This document shows, in pieces, positions 12,331 to 25,770 of a stretch of DNA of 64,000 nucleotides. The DNA is from Pyrocephalus nanus (Eukaryota; Chordata; Aves; Passeriformes; Tyrannidae). The notes under the pieces are model-generated. The model was given only the letters and a program-made list of their open reading frames with translations, made no database searches and was not told the DNA's origin. Location: positions 1,641,501 to 1,705,500 of the forward strand of contig CM076277.1 in NCBI GenBank assembly GCA_038380795.1, given 5' to 3'. Position 1 is the stretch's first letter, and every line of letters starts with the position of its first letter. Made by a program: the position numbers and the translations under genes.

Positions 12331-14914
12331 TGACCTCCTCCTTTCTCTTCGGTGTAGAGATTTTAATCTGTTGGAACAATTCCCTGGATTTAAGCTGATT
12401 TATTCTGCAGTTAACACTTCATCAGAATGCTGTTCATGGGGCTTTGAAAGCTTAGCTCTAGAGCTCTGCTCACAAGAGAAATCCTTTCAAATGGTGGAGT
12501 AGGGATATACAGCCTGGCTGGCTAAAACAGCCCCTCTGATCATTTTTCATTGGGAAAATCAGAGCAACTTCTCAACAGAGTGTTTTAGTGGAAATACCTG
12601 GTACAGGACAAACAGCCTGCCCTTGTGTCTGGTGTTCTGAGGTTGTGATTGGAGTATTAAAACTTGGTGACAGCAAGAGCTAATACACCCTCTGTGACCG
12701 TGGGTTGGGATGGTGGCATGTTCTTATGCTGAGGTAGGACATCCAGCTTCATCTACTACAGGAATAATACAACAATTAGAAAACAATTTGTGATTGCTCA
12801 AAAAAAACAGAAGGTTTTGCATTCACGGAAACCAGACGTGGTTCCAGTGTACAAGTACTATTTATTTGTGGTTTATTACCTGTGCTTTGTTGTGTTTGCA
12901 TATTTATTGACAGAATTAATGTCTTACCATTTTAGCCCGATTCAGAGCACCTTGCTAAACATTTATTTTTTGAATTGTAAAGAGGGACGTCACTAACTTG
13001 GACTCTTAGACTGCTGAGAAGAACTGTGCTTTTGGGTTGTGTTTAACATCTGCTTCTGACATGCAGAATGGTGTCTGGTCACAGAAGCAGTTCATTATTT
13101 CCAGCTCATTAAATAAAAGCTGTGACCTCGATCTGCAGATCCATGAGATGTTCAGAGTTTGAAAGAGAGGAGTGGTGGGGTCTGCAGGTGCTGCTGAGCC
13201 AACCCCCCTGGTCCCTGCTGCAGTGTGAGTGTGTGGCTTGGGGCCTTGCTCCTGAGCAGGGCACGGCCGTGCCCGATGCTGGACCGGGCTCTGGAGGTGG
13301 CGAGGAAGTGTTTTGGGTAAGGTGGGTGATTGTCATTTTACTTGTGAAGTGTTATTCTAATCTAGAGTAATTGGATTGCTGAGTAATTGGATCTCAGATC
13401 AGTAGATGTGGAGAGGTCTGAGAGCACTCACAGAGCGTAGCACAAGTCACCTAAAAGTCATCAGCTGGAACTGCTGTGGAAGAGGCTCCAAAGAGAATCC
13501 ACACTTTGGTTCCCTGATGGTGGCTTGAACTGATATGATAGTCTTTACAATTGGGTTTGGCACCTGATAGTACCACAATTCACCTAATACTGTCTTAATT
13601 ACATCTTATGGTACAACTGTCCTTCTTCAGAATATTTTAAATATCTTCTGAGGCTTCTTTTAGATATCACAGCTATAACACTGCAATACTGGACATGGGG
13701 TAGGAAATGTATCTGCCATTTTCCAGAAGGATATGGCAATGAAGCTTGGAGAGGGAGGGAGGGAAAAAGAGTAGTGTTGGAGGAATAAAATCAATCCAGA
13801 AGTAACCAGGGCTCTCATTTTATTTCTGAGATGCTTACATCAACAGTGTCTTTAAACTTAATGCTGCCTTAAAAGGTTAATATAGGAGAAATGTGCAGGC
13901 AATGTTACAGAAAGGAAGTACTAAACCAAGTAAAAATATTTGATCATTTCTCTCAGGGTGACTGTTGGCAAGCTAGCCTGTCTTTGGAGAAGGTACTGTC
14001 AACAGGCTTTCTGTAGGGTCAGGGCTGGTGTTCTAACCCTTGCCATTTGCCAAGAGCCTTGTGTTGGGACACACATGCAAGCTTCTGGGAAGTTGTGGCT
14101 GCTCAGAGCTGTGCACATGGGCTGTCAGGAGTCAGTCTTGGATACAGCCTCCAGAGTGCTACTTTATATTGTGTATTTTTGTTTTGTGCCATTGAGATGA
14201 AAGTACTCTGGGTATAATAGGTCAAGCTCTTGATTGTTTTTGTGGCTGTCAGGGAAGGAGGGAGGCATTAAGCTCGATTTCATGGGTGAGGCTGCCTTAC
14301 TGTTTTTTCTGCAGCACAAAGCCTGAGAATAAATACCCTCTGTTCACAAGGAACAGCAATGTTTCAGTGCACTGGGGAAAAAGCTTCTACAGAACCTGAG
14401 AGAGCCAGACACTGTACATGTGGATGTACAGGCAAAGGGGAGTTAGCATCAGGTATGCCATATCCTGGGCATTTGGTCTTGAACTCCCCGAGACTGAATC
14501 TTGCACTGCTCAGATCCTGAGCAGTTCTTCATGTGTCCTTTTTCTGCAAAGTGTTGAACATTTTTCAGAGTTGGCAATCAATTTAATATTAAGCTTGTTA
14601 TTTTGACATATTAACATCTGCCCTGAAAAATCTACCAGGAGATGAATTTCTGCTTCATCTACGGTTTACTGTGAAGTATCTGACTTGACTCCTTATTCAT
14701 TATTAAACAGTTTTAGAAAGGGAATTTTTAAATAATTCTGATGTGTGGCTGTAGCAGCCACACCTACTTATGGATATTAATTTTCTTTTGACTGTGGTCT
14801 GTGATATTTTCAGGTTAAAAATCTCATTGTTTATAGATCTATCTTCCACTTGCAGCAAGGGAAATTCCCATTGGATTAAAGGAAACTATTTTTGCAATAA
14901 GAGTGGTGTGTAAT

Positions 14915-15056
14915 GCTAGAATCTCCATCCTTAGAGATTTTCAAATCTGTAAGGCCCTGAGCAACTGGATCCAGCTTTGAAATGACTCCTGCTTGCAGAG
15001 GAGTAATCTCTCCTGCAGAAATCCCTTCCAGCCCCTGTGGCTCTGCAGTTGTGTTC
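14915..15056 (+). mobile_element. CR1 LINE 3' end
   Basis: 'gaatctccatccttagagat', 'ttcaaatctgtaaggccctg', 'gagcaactggatc' and 'aaatcccttccagcccctgt' match, in order, the last 140 bp of avian CR1 families. It is diverged and 5'-truncated. Confidence 0.75.
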
Positions 15057-16414
15057 CGGTGCCATCCTCCCCTGTGCAAGAGGCTCTGGATGGGCTTCCA
15101 AGAAACTTCCTCGTAGTGATTCTTACTGGAGAAATTAGTTTTAGACTCTGGTGTAATCAGCTTGTTCCTTCACTGTTGCTGTGGTGTGTCCTTGTCTCGT
15201 GCTGGTTTCTGTGGAATGAAACCAGGAATTAATTTGCTGTAACCCTGTCTTTCTAAACAAGGAGGGGTTAAACATGAAACCCATGTGAGGGTTCAGCTTC
15301 CTTCAGAACTAGAGTGTTGGAACTAAATCACTTGTATCGAGATCTTCAGTTAGTTTTGAAAGTAACACTTTTGTGTTTTAACGTCCTCGGTTACAATAAC
15401 TGTATGTCCCAGCTGGAGTGTCTGTGGGATCATGGGTTTCCCCTGTAAGATGGATGTGAAGCTTAAGCTTGTGAATGTTTCTGCAGTATCCCAGGTATAC
15501 AAAACTGAATTTCACTTAATAGGAACCACTTTAACACTATGATTTCTTAATGACAATGGAGCTCTGAGTTAATCTAAACCAGGGACTTTGGTTTGGAGTA
15601 AGAGCGTTTGGGTAAGGAAAAAAGAAATTATTACTTCTAACTGATAATAAGCAAAAGCTATGCAGAATCAACCTGCCTTTCTAAAAACTGTTCTTTTCCT
15701 GGTGTCAGTTGTTTACCCAGTCCCGTTCACACATTAGATAGCTTTGGCTTCTGATTTTGGCCACTCAAACATGAATCAGTGTGGAGATGAATGAGGAAAG
15801 GGAGGGAAAGAAGGATGGAGCAAAAGGGAAGCAGAAGTTCTTTCCTGCTTTAAATGCCATCAGGGCTTGGATTTGGAGGGACAGAATCTCACCAGGGAAC
15901 GAGGCACCTTTAAGAGGGTGTGTCTTTTGGACTTTGGCAGATCTCAGGCAGTAAGGCAAGGGTTTTTACAGGAAAATCTAAACTCACAAGCAGCCAGACC
16001 CAAGAATAACCACTGGAATCTGTGGAGAGCAAACTGGGTTTGGGTGCACATGGAACCCGGTAAATTAGGTCAGAGATTCCTCCTGGGGCCTTATCTGACA
16101 AACTTAAAATCTGGGGAGGCATGTTTGGTACAGAGTGCCATCCTCCTTTGGCCCCCAGCTAGTTACAGAAAGGCATTCCTCATTCTATGGAAAACATCCA
16201 CTGCCTTGCAATGGTATTTTAGTTATCTACTTTATATGTAGTTTTATAATTGACTTTGGGCGGAAGTCATTCTTATGAACGATGTTCTGCTTAAGCAGCT
16301 GGTGTTTTCCCTCCTGTCTCTCTTCTGTATTCATGCAGGTGTTTGCAAACTGCTCCTGTAACTCCTAAGGGGGGATGCTCATGGTGGATGAAAGAAAATG
16401 TGGTTCATTGCTAT

Positions 16415-16535
16415 ATCACAGAATCACAGACTGGTTTTGGTTGGAAGGGACCTCAAATATCCCTGCTGTGGGCAGGGACACCTTACACTACACCAGGTTG
16501 TTCCAAGCCCCATCCAACCTGGCCTGGGATGTTTC
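16415..16535 (-). mobile_element. CR1 LINE 3' end, antisense
   Basis: On the + strand it begins with the reverse-complemented CR1 tail 'tcacagaatcacaga'. It continues through 'ggttggaagggacctcaaat', 'gggcagggacacctt' and 'ccaggttgttccaagcccca', and ends at 'tccaacctggcc'. The element is oriented opposite to NDRG3. Confidence 0.9.
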
Positions 16536-18719
16536 TACTGTCTCTGAAATAAGACATTACAACCTGTTTTATCAGAAGACTTCTATCCATTTCAGGAACT
16601 CATAACATGAATGCCCATGCTGATGCATACTTAGGTGTTCATTTACAGCCCTGGTTACCTGTACCCACGGAGCACCATGAAGACTAGTGAGTTAACTGCT
16701 TTATTTGTAAATTTGCCTACTCTGATGTACGTGATCCTCAGCTCAGACTGCAGGAGTTGGAGATGACTCCAGAGCTCATTACATGTCTGGTCCTCATGAC
16801 ACGAGCTTGTTCTGATGTTCATGTGATTGTCTGATAGGCTCCTTCAGCTCACTAAACCAGCAGAAAGGTAGCCTGGCAAAGAGTCTGCATTAAATCTGCT
16901 CATGTTCCAGTCAAGCATTCCAGACATTGCCTGAGGCAGGGTTTGGGTTCCAGCTGCAAGGGGATGGAGCAGAGTAGAGAGCTGAAGGGTCAGATGTTCC
17001 TTTTCAGAGGCTGTCAGGTGAAACTTTAGTTCCTCTGTATCTTGAAATAATACCTTACAACAAGGCATCTCAGAGTTCTGTTGTGTATACACTGTGTAAA
17101 TGGATTAGAGGCTGAGTGCAGGCCCCTGCATATCGTCTGGCAGCGGAGTGAGCACGTACAGGATATGCTCTCTGATTCAGCGAAGAGCTGATGCTGCCCA
17201 AACACCTGGTTTCTTAAATCAAACCTCAAATCAAGGTCTTTGTAGTTGACAGATTCAGAAAAAAGGAGGCAGACAAGGAACTGAAGGAGCCTTTTCATCA
17301 GTCAATTCACTGATCCAAGTGAAAGCCAGTCTTGGAGAAAACACTTGAGGGAGGGATTAAGCAGATCTGATTTGTCAGATTATTGCATAATCATCAGCCT
17401 GATGCAAGGGAAGGAGAGGAAGAAAGTTGTGGCTGGCACAGGGAGGGAGGACAGGAGCATCCCTTTTGGCAACACAGCTGTATTAAATGAATAATGAAGT
17501 TTCCTCCCGAATCAATTCTGAGTTGTCCTGTATGTGTTACTGTGCTAACCACAGATGTCTCTCCTGGCCAGCTGCCTCAGGACAGGCGTGTAATTCAGCC
17601 TGACACACACAAGAGTGTGCTCTGCCTGGAAGTGAATTCACAGACTGGAAATGGTGGGACAGCTGTACAGCAGTTGCAGTGGGTTTGAAGGAATGGCACT
17701 GACACTTCAGACTGCCCTACAGATGGCACAGGGTGGCCCAGACTGAAAGAGCTTGTTCTCTGGAGCTCAAGGAGCAGTGCTGTGTGCAGAAGGGCAAAGC
17801 TTCATTCATGAGCAAGAGGGAGCAAAACCCATATAATAAAAATCTGATTTTAGCAATTTGTTTTTCATACAATCTACATGTGCTCTTAAAATTTATATCT
17901 GTCCCATGAATGCCCCTTTTGCAAGCAGTTTGTAGCTAGAGCAGATGAAACTGCACCCTGAGACTTAAGTCTGTCTGCTGTGTACATACCCATCATTATT
18001 TAATACTAAGCAAGATACATTTGCTGTGATAAAACTTAAGGTCTCTGCCACGTCCACCAGGGTGTATAACTTGGAACTGGAGATGCTGAAATGTTTGATC
18101 AGCTTTTGCCTGCAAGTAAACTACTTTCTGATGGCCAAAATCCATTTATTCAAGTTTGAATGAAGTAAGAAGAGCAGTTTGGGTTTGGTCTGTGAAGCTG
18201 AGAGTTTTTCAGATGTTTATACCTACAGAGCACAGTGAAAGGCTGTTCATTACCTGAATGAGCTGAACCCAGAAGCCTTTGTGTCTTCTTGGCTGCTGAG
18301 GAGCAGAACTCTGTGTTCCTCTTGAGCTTTGCACATGTCTGTGATGATTTTTAGGTTTGGTTTATCCAGACTGCACTACATTACACTGCACATACCAAGA
18401 GATGTGACCAAAACTGCTTGATGCTATTTCTTCACTGGTGAATATATATTACATTGGATTTAGGTTGTACAATTTATATGTATGAGTGAGCTCAAAAAAT
18501 ATAAATGAAAGTTACTGTACAGATTTTTTTTTCTTATGCATTTATCTCAGTATTTTTTTCCCATCCCAGTAGCACATCACACAAATGAACTAAAAAAGTC
18601 AATCAAAATTGCATTACAAAATAGGAAGCCCGAGGTCTGACTAATTGCTTGTTTATCTATACAATAACTTGAGTGGTGGTTCCTCCCAGGCAGTAAGAAG
18701 GCTCAGCTGAGTGAAATAT

Positions 18720-18843
18720 TATGGAATGGTTTGGGTTGGAAGGGACCTTCAAAATCATCCAGTTCCAATCCCCTGCCATTGGCAGGGACACCTTCCACTA
18801 GATCAGGCTGACACAAGTCCTGTCCAACCTGGCCTTGAATCAC
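18720..18843 (-). mobile_element. CR1 LINE 3' end, antisense
   Basis: The + strand shows 'gggttggaagggaccttcaa', 'aatcatccagttccaatccc', 'ggcagggacaccttccacta' and 'ctgtccaacctggccttgaa', the reverse complement of the CR1 3' end. It is better preserved than the copy at 16415. Confidence 0.92.
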
Positions 18844-21800
18844 TGCAGTGTAACATTTGGTAAGCAGTGAAAATGCAGCTTTTTCAGTAAAATAAATAAA
18901 ATACAAAATCAGCATTAAATTTCAGTTAATTGAAATGTACTGTTCCATGATAAAAATCGTTGTTGAAATCTCATTTAAAAAGATTCCCAATCCCCTTTGC
19001 CCCGGAACACTTTACTTTGCTCAGTGCAGTATGTACTCACATTTAGTTAATTTTTTTCACTTAAAATGTAAAAGAGCACTGCTGGTTAGTAGGAATCATG
19101 GCTGAAATGAAGCAGAAACAAGTCTGAAAGGAAAACTGCAGAGGAAGCTGCAGGGTCTGGTGGAGAGCAGTCAGATTTCATCAGAAGCTGCTGAAGAGAG
19201 CATTTCCCTGCTTTGCCTGGTGTCGCAGGGGAGGGTGAGCACTGGGGAGCAAGTGAGGTCAGCTACAAAGAGTGAGTGCTCTGCAGGTGAGGAGAGGGGG
19301 ACAGAGAGGAGATGGCATGGGGAGAAGCTGCAATGGATGCCAGGATGGTGACAGTGCTGATGAAGAGCTACAGATGTTTTGGTCTGGACAGACATCCAAC
19401 CAAAACCTTCAAGAGCCCTCAGCTCTGCCTGCTGGGACCTCCTGAACTGCAGGGGTAGTGGAAGCAGGTGGCACAGTAGAGGTGAAAGGGTCCTTGAACA
19501 GATTCATTTGAACATGTCCTTCACCATGGCACTGGTAAAAATGGCTCTGTGGTTTAGTTTGAGCTGTGCGAGCTCTGATGCTGGGTAATGTGGGTGCTGC
19601 TTTAGGGTGGTACCACCGGACGTGAAAGGGACATGGGACATCGTGACTGATGTTAACAGCCAGTGCTTATTTCATTTGCTTTTGGTGGAACAGCTGTTTG
19701 AAAGAGCCATGACCAGAAAAGGCTCTTTCAAAAACAGTAATTTGCATCATTTTCATCGGAGAAATTTCTCGCACCAGTTTATATCCTGGGTGTTCCTCTC
19801 TCAACCTTCTGGGACTGGCCTGTGCAGGGGAGTACATGGGTCAGTGTTTCCATGGGCACTGGTCCAGCTAATGCAAAACAATTTGAAGACTTTTCAGCAT
19901 TCTTGCCTGACCAGCCCTGTAGTTGTTGCCTGTAAATTCAGATGGTCAGCAGGGATGGTGTCCTGCTCGCTGAGCTCAGTTACACTCATGGCAGTGTGAC
20001 ACTGCTTTTAGTTAAATGGGACTCCTCCAAAATTAAGCTGGACATGGACCTTTTTCTTACAAACCATTGTTAGATGTAGGTCTCGTTTAAGCTCCCTAGA
20101 AATGATATTTACCAGCTGGCATTTCTGACCTAGGTGTGGCCCAGATTTCTGGAAGCGTGGTGGGTTGGGAAGCTGCTGTTGCTCAAGTGCAGGAGCTGGC
20201 ACTGCACTAGTGAAGCAGAACGGAGTTTGTCTGCAGGCAGGGTTTGTCTTGGAGATGGAGTGCCATGTGGTGCATTCCCAGAAATATATGAGCTGGAACA
20301 CAAAGTGAGTAACCTAGGAAAGTATTTTTAAAGTGAATTTGGATCCTTTGCCTGTTTTGCTGGAAGTTTACAACGTCGGGCAGCATTTTAGTGTAGCAAA
20401 CAGAGTAGGCCGTGCAGGTGTTGGGAAGCACACTGCTGTCCAGAGCTTGCAGAGGGCTGAGGAGCAACACAACAGGAATGCCTGAGGGTCTCAAGGCCCA
20501 TAAATGAAACTTTGCTGGGATCTGTGTGCCAAGGCTGCAGTCTGCCCAGCCAGGCTCGGGAGCCCTGTCAGGCAGCTGGTCCTTCCGTGTGTGAGAGCAA
20601 AGCATGGAAGGCACAGAAAAGTGGGAATTCCCCCATGAAGAAAGGGAAGAGTTGTGATGCAGAGCTGCCCAGCACACACAGCTGAAGGAATGCCTGAGCA
20701 GCAAACCTGCAGGCTGTGGGTGGAGTATTTGAGTTCTGGCATGGGCTGCAAATCCTGGGTTTGTTCACATCTTCCTTTGCAGACCAGGAGCAGCATTTCT
20801 GCTTTCCATCTCCTCAGAAGTGGGCGGCTGTGTCGGAGTGTGGTTCTCAGGAACCTAACCCGGGTTGTTGTGGCTGGAAGTGCTGTCAGTCCCTAGAGAG
20901 GAGCTGTTCCAGTTGGCCTTTGCTGGGAGCATGTGTTTAGGTAAATTAGGTACCACATTTGGTAGCACAGCTTGGTAACTGGTTGGTGTAATTTTGCCCC
21001 AGTGTGGTTACCATACAAAGCAGCAGTGTGGCAGGCTATAGTGGTAACAAATTGGAAGCTGTATTCGAGTTGAGATGAACAAACAAGAATTTTTAGCCTC
21101 TGAAAGCAAGCTTTTGTTGCACTGAGTTCCTTAGCAGTGTGGAGAGACTGCACCCCTGTAAGAAAACAGCTGAATTCAAGATGCAGCTCTTGCAGTTGCC
21201 AACCCTGTGGGAAGCAGTTGTGCCAGAGCCTCAGTGAGCAGGACCTGCAGCCTCAGTCCCTGCAGATGATGCAGTTCATGCTCAGTGGGTCCAGGCCTGT
21301 AGGACTCGTGCTCTTGACTTACTGAACTCACTTTACTGCAGCTTCTTCCTTTGTGTATTGTAATGATGTAAACTGAGAGCAGCCTTATCTTGGAGTAAGC
21401 ACACAAACATGGATTTCAGATCGTATTTATGGGTAGGTGTTTCCTTTCTGAGGCTCACCAGCCTTGGTTTTTTGTAGCCTTCTGTCTTCTACCCTGATCC
21501 TAATCTCCATGCTTAATGATTCACCACATCTTTCCTGGATTCTTGTCTTACTAATTTTCAAAGAGCATAGAGTCTACTCCAGCCTTCAGGAAACCTTTGC
21601 AAAGGGATGGATGGTTTCAGTTGGGGGATTTGAGTGTATTTATAGTAATATATAAATTAAGTCAAGAGGAATACTTACGAAGCAGGTGGTACAGGGACGT
21701 TTATAGAAAAAATGTATGATTTATACACGGATCGTTCCAGGCAAACCTTTTGCTCTGCCTGTAGTCTGTCTTTTACAGAGCTCTTTTGAGTGCTATGAAT

Positions 21801-22744
21801 ATTTATGCTGCTTTGTTGTGTCAGCTTTTGGAATGACATGTATGTCTCTTTAAATAACAGGAGGAGTGGAGGGAGGAATTTTGATTGTTTCCTGGCCAGA
21901 CGTGTCTGCAGAGCTTTTACAAGGAGTCTTTAACACAGCTGGAGCAGAGGATAGCCCAGATCAACAACATCCCACCCTTCCCTTTGCCTCTGCACTTGGA
22001 GATGTGCTTTACAAGGTCTCCCTGCTATAAATCATTCTCTTTTGCCCAAGTATGCCCCATTGCTGTGTCTCAAACCAAAAGGTGTGTTGCTGCTGGCATT
22101 GCAGGCTGCTTGTGTGAAGTTGTGGCCAATAGTCCTGCAGAGCAAATCAGATCTTGTGTGTGCTCACCACTTACCCAGATTCAGTCCAGGGCAATCCCAC
22201 TGAGCTTGCTAAGACCTTGGGAAGAGAAAATGCATGCATGTACCTACAGAATATCCTCTGAAGGGATTGAAGTGACGTCCTGAGGCTGTGACAGCCGTTC
22301 TGTGGAGAGCTCCCAAGTGAGTGGATTGGGAAGAGCTGGTTCAGCAAGCTAAAAAAAGCTGCTTGCCAGCAGTGATGGGGACCACCTGTACCTTTTCCTT
22401 CAAAAAAAAATGTCAAAAAGCTTTAAGTTTCTAGGAAAGGAGAAAAAAAAATCAAATTTACCAGATGAATAGATTTAGAATCAAAATGTTTAGGCATAAA
22501 TTCCACCATCTGGCTGTTTGAGGCTGTGTAGGCTTGATCTTTCTGTGTGATTTAATCTCAGTTCAGCAATTTTCAGTGGCTGCCTGGCTCACCTCAGCAG
22601 TGGGTTCTCTCTGGTCCCTTTGGAGGCCTCGCTCCTGGGTGAGAGAGCAGAGGAGCCTCCCAGGCTGTCTTGCAGACTCATTGCCTAGCAGGGCTCTCTC
22701 TATCAGCTCCCCTAGAGAAGTTTCCCCAGCTGTTTGAGCCCGGT

Positions 22745-23009
22745 TGGTGGTAAGAAAGGCTGGGATAAGGAAGGTTGATGGTGCAGAAGGTCGGTGGTAA
22801 GGAAGGTTGGGGTAAGGAAGGTTGGGGGTAAGGAAGGTTGGGGTAAGGAAGGTGGGGGTAAGGAAGGTCGGGGTAAGGAAGGTTGGGGGTAAGGAAGGTT
22901 GGGGTAAGGAAGGTGGGGGTAAGGAAGGTCGGGGTAAGGAAGGTGGGGGTAAGGAAGGTCGGGGGTAAGGAAGGTTGGGGTAAGGAAGGTCGGTGGTAAG
23001 GAAGGTTGT
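22745..23009 (+). repeat. Minisatellite, 15-16-bp unit 'taaggaaggt(t/c)gggg'
   Basis: From 22797 the units follow one another without interruption for about 14 copies; four degenerate copies precede them. The variants (ending cgggg, ttggggg, ttgggg, tggggg) recur in the same order at least twice, giving a 61-bp higher-order repeat. The + strand is purine-rich, with a G run and a GGAAG core in each unit. Minus-strand open frames with repeating P-Y-P-H-L-P are shadows of this array. Confidence 0.95.
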
Positions 23010-25386
23010 CTCCTCTCTCTCAAGGAAGCTTCACGGAGTTCTCAGCACCCAAACCAGCCCCCTTTCTTCCTGCTGCCCACCTTGCTTTGAGGAAGGGGCA
23101 ACAAGCAGTGCCCATTATGGGTAACAGGAGTTTGCCCTGGAGACCCCCTTCCCCTGAGGCGGTATTTGGGGCAATAGTGGACCAGGAACATAAATATCAG
23201 ATTAATTTCAGAGTGATGCTTTTTACTGTGTGCACTGTAATTGCATCTAGAGACCAAGTATGAAATCAGAGCTGATGAGATATATAAGCATTTGATAATC
23301 CTTGCTTTGAAGCCCTCCTTAGGTTTTTATTCTTCTCACATTATCAGTGATGATCATAGTAGTGCATGGGATTTACAGAGTGTGTATCTCGGCCTCTCTA
23401 GGCTTTGCACACTTCATGGTCATCCTCACACCGACAGCAAATGGTGTCCCTGGGCAGGTTTATGCAGGATGCATCCCAGGGCTCTCTGGGATTTTTGATT
23501 AGCCAGGGATAAACTGGGAGAAATATCTTCAAGGCTTTAGCAAAAGTATCTTTGAGCAATCTAATGCAGAGCACTTGGTGCTCTGACGTGTTCCTTGGTC
23601 AGTCAGAGCTCGGTAGGGAGGGGTAATCGATGCTCTGCTTCCCTGTAGACTCTGCTTTAGGCAAAAAGGCAAGGTGTGAGCCTGAGACCCAGGAGCTCAC
23701 CACTCCCTTGTGTATAAAAACCCACAGAGAAAGGTGGCTTGTGCGTGCAGATTTTTAATCCCTTTGGAGAGACGGACAAGTTCTTGGTCTCTTGGGTGAC
23801 CCCAAGAAGTTCCTTCCATCATGTTCCTGCCTGCCATTGGGCCCAGCAGGTGTCTCTTCAGAGGAGCCCAAGAGAAGGGATATGCTGTCTAGATAATAAG
23901 GTGAAGGTGATCATTCCAGTACTGTCTGCAGCTTATCTGCAGCTTTGTGACACTTGTGTGAAACTTTTTGTGTCTGTAACCTCATGGGATGCTGGTTTGG
24001 AGAGAACCTGGTAGATGTTGAGCTCTTAATCAGCCCCAGTGTATATGGAAGTTCTAATTCCTTAGTAGAAAATATTTTCTTTATTCCATAATGTCTTCTC
24101 AGAAAGACAGTAACCAGCGTTCCTCTGGGGCTTGCAGAGGAAATGACTCTTACTCCTCTTCTGAGTAAAAATTCATTGTGGGGTAGGGATTGTTACCTCT
24201 GGATTAACTGGCTTCTTGAAATTCTCACAACTGGTATTTTTTATAGCAAAAAAGCTGAAAAGGGAGAGTAATTTAAAGTTTCCCAAAGCAAAGGACGTAA
24301 AAAAGAGGGAAATCGCTATGGCTGATTTTCAGAGGGAAACGGCATTTTGTTTCCTTTTGTTTTGTGCCAGACTGGCTTCAGCCACACCAGTGTTAGTCAG
24401 TCCTGGCACAAAGAGTGCAGCTTTACACAGTATTAGGGGTGAGGGGGACCCCTCCTTCCCAGGGCAGGACGTGTTTGTGTGGAATTAAGGTGGCTGGAGA
24501 ACACATGTGTTCTTTTCCACTTTTTTTTTTCTTCTGGAATATATATTATCTTGGACAAAGAATTTGATTTCTGACAGTATTCAAGAAACTTTTCCTAGCA
24601 CACTCAGCTGGTGCCCAGGAAGTCCACCTCATGCTCCTTTCTGTTTGTGACTTCTCTGCTGTCATCTGCAGTAAGAGGTGTGATTTCCCCGAACAGCCGG
24701 ATAACCTGCATGGTCTGGCATGGCCATCTCTTGCCAGAGCCGTCTTCCTATCGCTGCAACTGCTTGCTCGAGAAATTCTGCTGTGTAGGAACACAGCTAG
24801 AGCCTCCAGAGGAATAATGAAATCCCTGGTAAACTCAGCCCTATTTTCCTCCATCCTCACTGCTGTATTTATATTGGAAGATTTCTCCTCTGGCTCCGTG
24901 GCAGCAGCGATTTCTCACACACATATGGCAGCCTCACATACTGTTGGTTCTATTTTTTTTCTTCCCTTTGCTGACTTTGCACCATCTGATTGTTTGGGCT
25001 GCCCAGTTAACAGCGTTACCTGCACATATTCCACTGGACCAGCCATATCTGGGGACCATTTCTATATCTGTAGGAGATTGGAGAAATGATTACTTGTTCA
25101 AAACAACAACTAAGGGGGGCAGGGGGGTGATAGGACAAATTCTGCGTAGGTGGGGCGGTCAGTGCTCCACATCCCACCCACTGCAGCCTCTGGTCCAATC
25201 CCAAAATGGGTATCAAGCCACTGGCACCCCAAAAGCCCCACCTGGGGAGGGCCCTGGGAGGCCAGAGCGGATGGAAGCAGTGGCACAGGTGTGGTGCTGG
25301 TGTGTCCCACTGCCTTGGACCTTACAGCAGCTGAGACCTTGCTGAGTCCAAGGCAGTGACTGCTCATCTTTCACTCTCATTTTCCT

Positions 25387-25410
25387 TTCTCTCTCTCTCC
25401 CTCTCTCTTG
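25387..25410 (+). repeat. CT-rich tract
   Basis: A short run of 'ctctctct' interrupted by 'ccc' lies about 250 bp before NDRG3 exon 2. It is too far upstream to be that exon's own polypyrimidine tract. Confidence 0.7.
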
Positions 25411-25664
25411 TCCTAACCTCCTCTTCTTGAAATCTGGATAACTTAGACTTGGGTGAGTTGGGGTTTCTGTGGGCAGGACAAGGACTGCCAGTATGAGCAT
25501 GATTGGCTTTGCCTTCTGCACTTACAGGTGCCTTGTGTTGCATCAAGATCCAGCTTCTTGCAGGCTTCATTTGGAGCACAGACAAGTCTAATGAAAAAGT
25601 CTGAAAGCTGTCTTTGACTCGCCTCCCTTGTAATGCTGGTTCTAACAGTGTGCCTTTGTTTCAG

Positions 25665-25713
25665 AATCACCCATTTGCTGCTCTGAGGATTAATTGGCTC
25701 CAGTTCCAGCACC
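25665..25713 (+). other. NDRG3: NDRG3 exon 2, 5' UTR part
   Basis: A good acceptor, 'tgcctttgtttcag', ends at 25664. The 49 nt to the ATG have no upstream ATG, and the start context 'agcaccATGg' fits the Kozak pattern. Confidence 0.88.
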
Positions 25714-25770
25714 ATGGATGAACTGCAGGATGTTCAGCTGACAGAGATCAAACCACTCCTGAATGACAAG
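25714..25770 (+). CDS. NDRG3: NDRG3 coding exon 2 (residues 1-19)
   Basis: Encodes [19 protein letters not shown], the N-terminal arm before the hydrolase-like fold, and differs little from mammalian NDRG3. The donor is 'aag|gtaatg' and the exon ends on a codon boundary. Confidence 0.97.

Larger units (their letters stand above)
558..25664 (+). other. NDRG3: NDRG3 intron 1 (25.1 kb)
   Basis: Mostly AT-rich, unique-looking sequence with no open frame that I recognise. Separately listed contents are young CR1 3' ends (1492, 7691, 14915, 16415, 18720), two old CR1 remnants (11340, 12090), a 22-nt C run, a T/G-rich tract (7817-8000), a 15-16-bp minisatellite (22745-23009) and a CT-rich tract at 25387-25410. 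Apart from these I see nothing assignable. Alternative first exons cannot be excluded. Confidence 0.8.

Noticed and set aside
20207..20796. Overlapping minus-strand frames of 66-165 residues in intron 1
   Set aside because: No domain, no supporting splice or start signals, and mutually overlapping frames; treated as chance.
22712..23023. Minus-strand frame of repeating proline/leucine/tyrosine peptides
   Set aside because: Direct translation of the 15-16-bp minisatellite; no start context or flanking exons.
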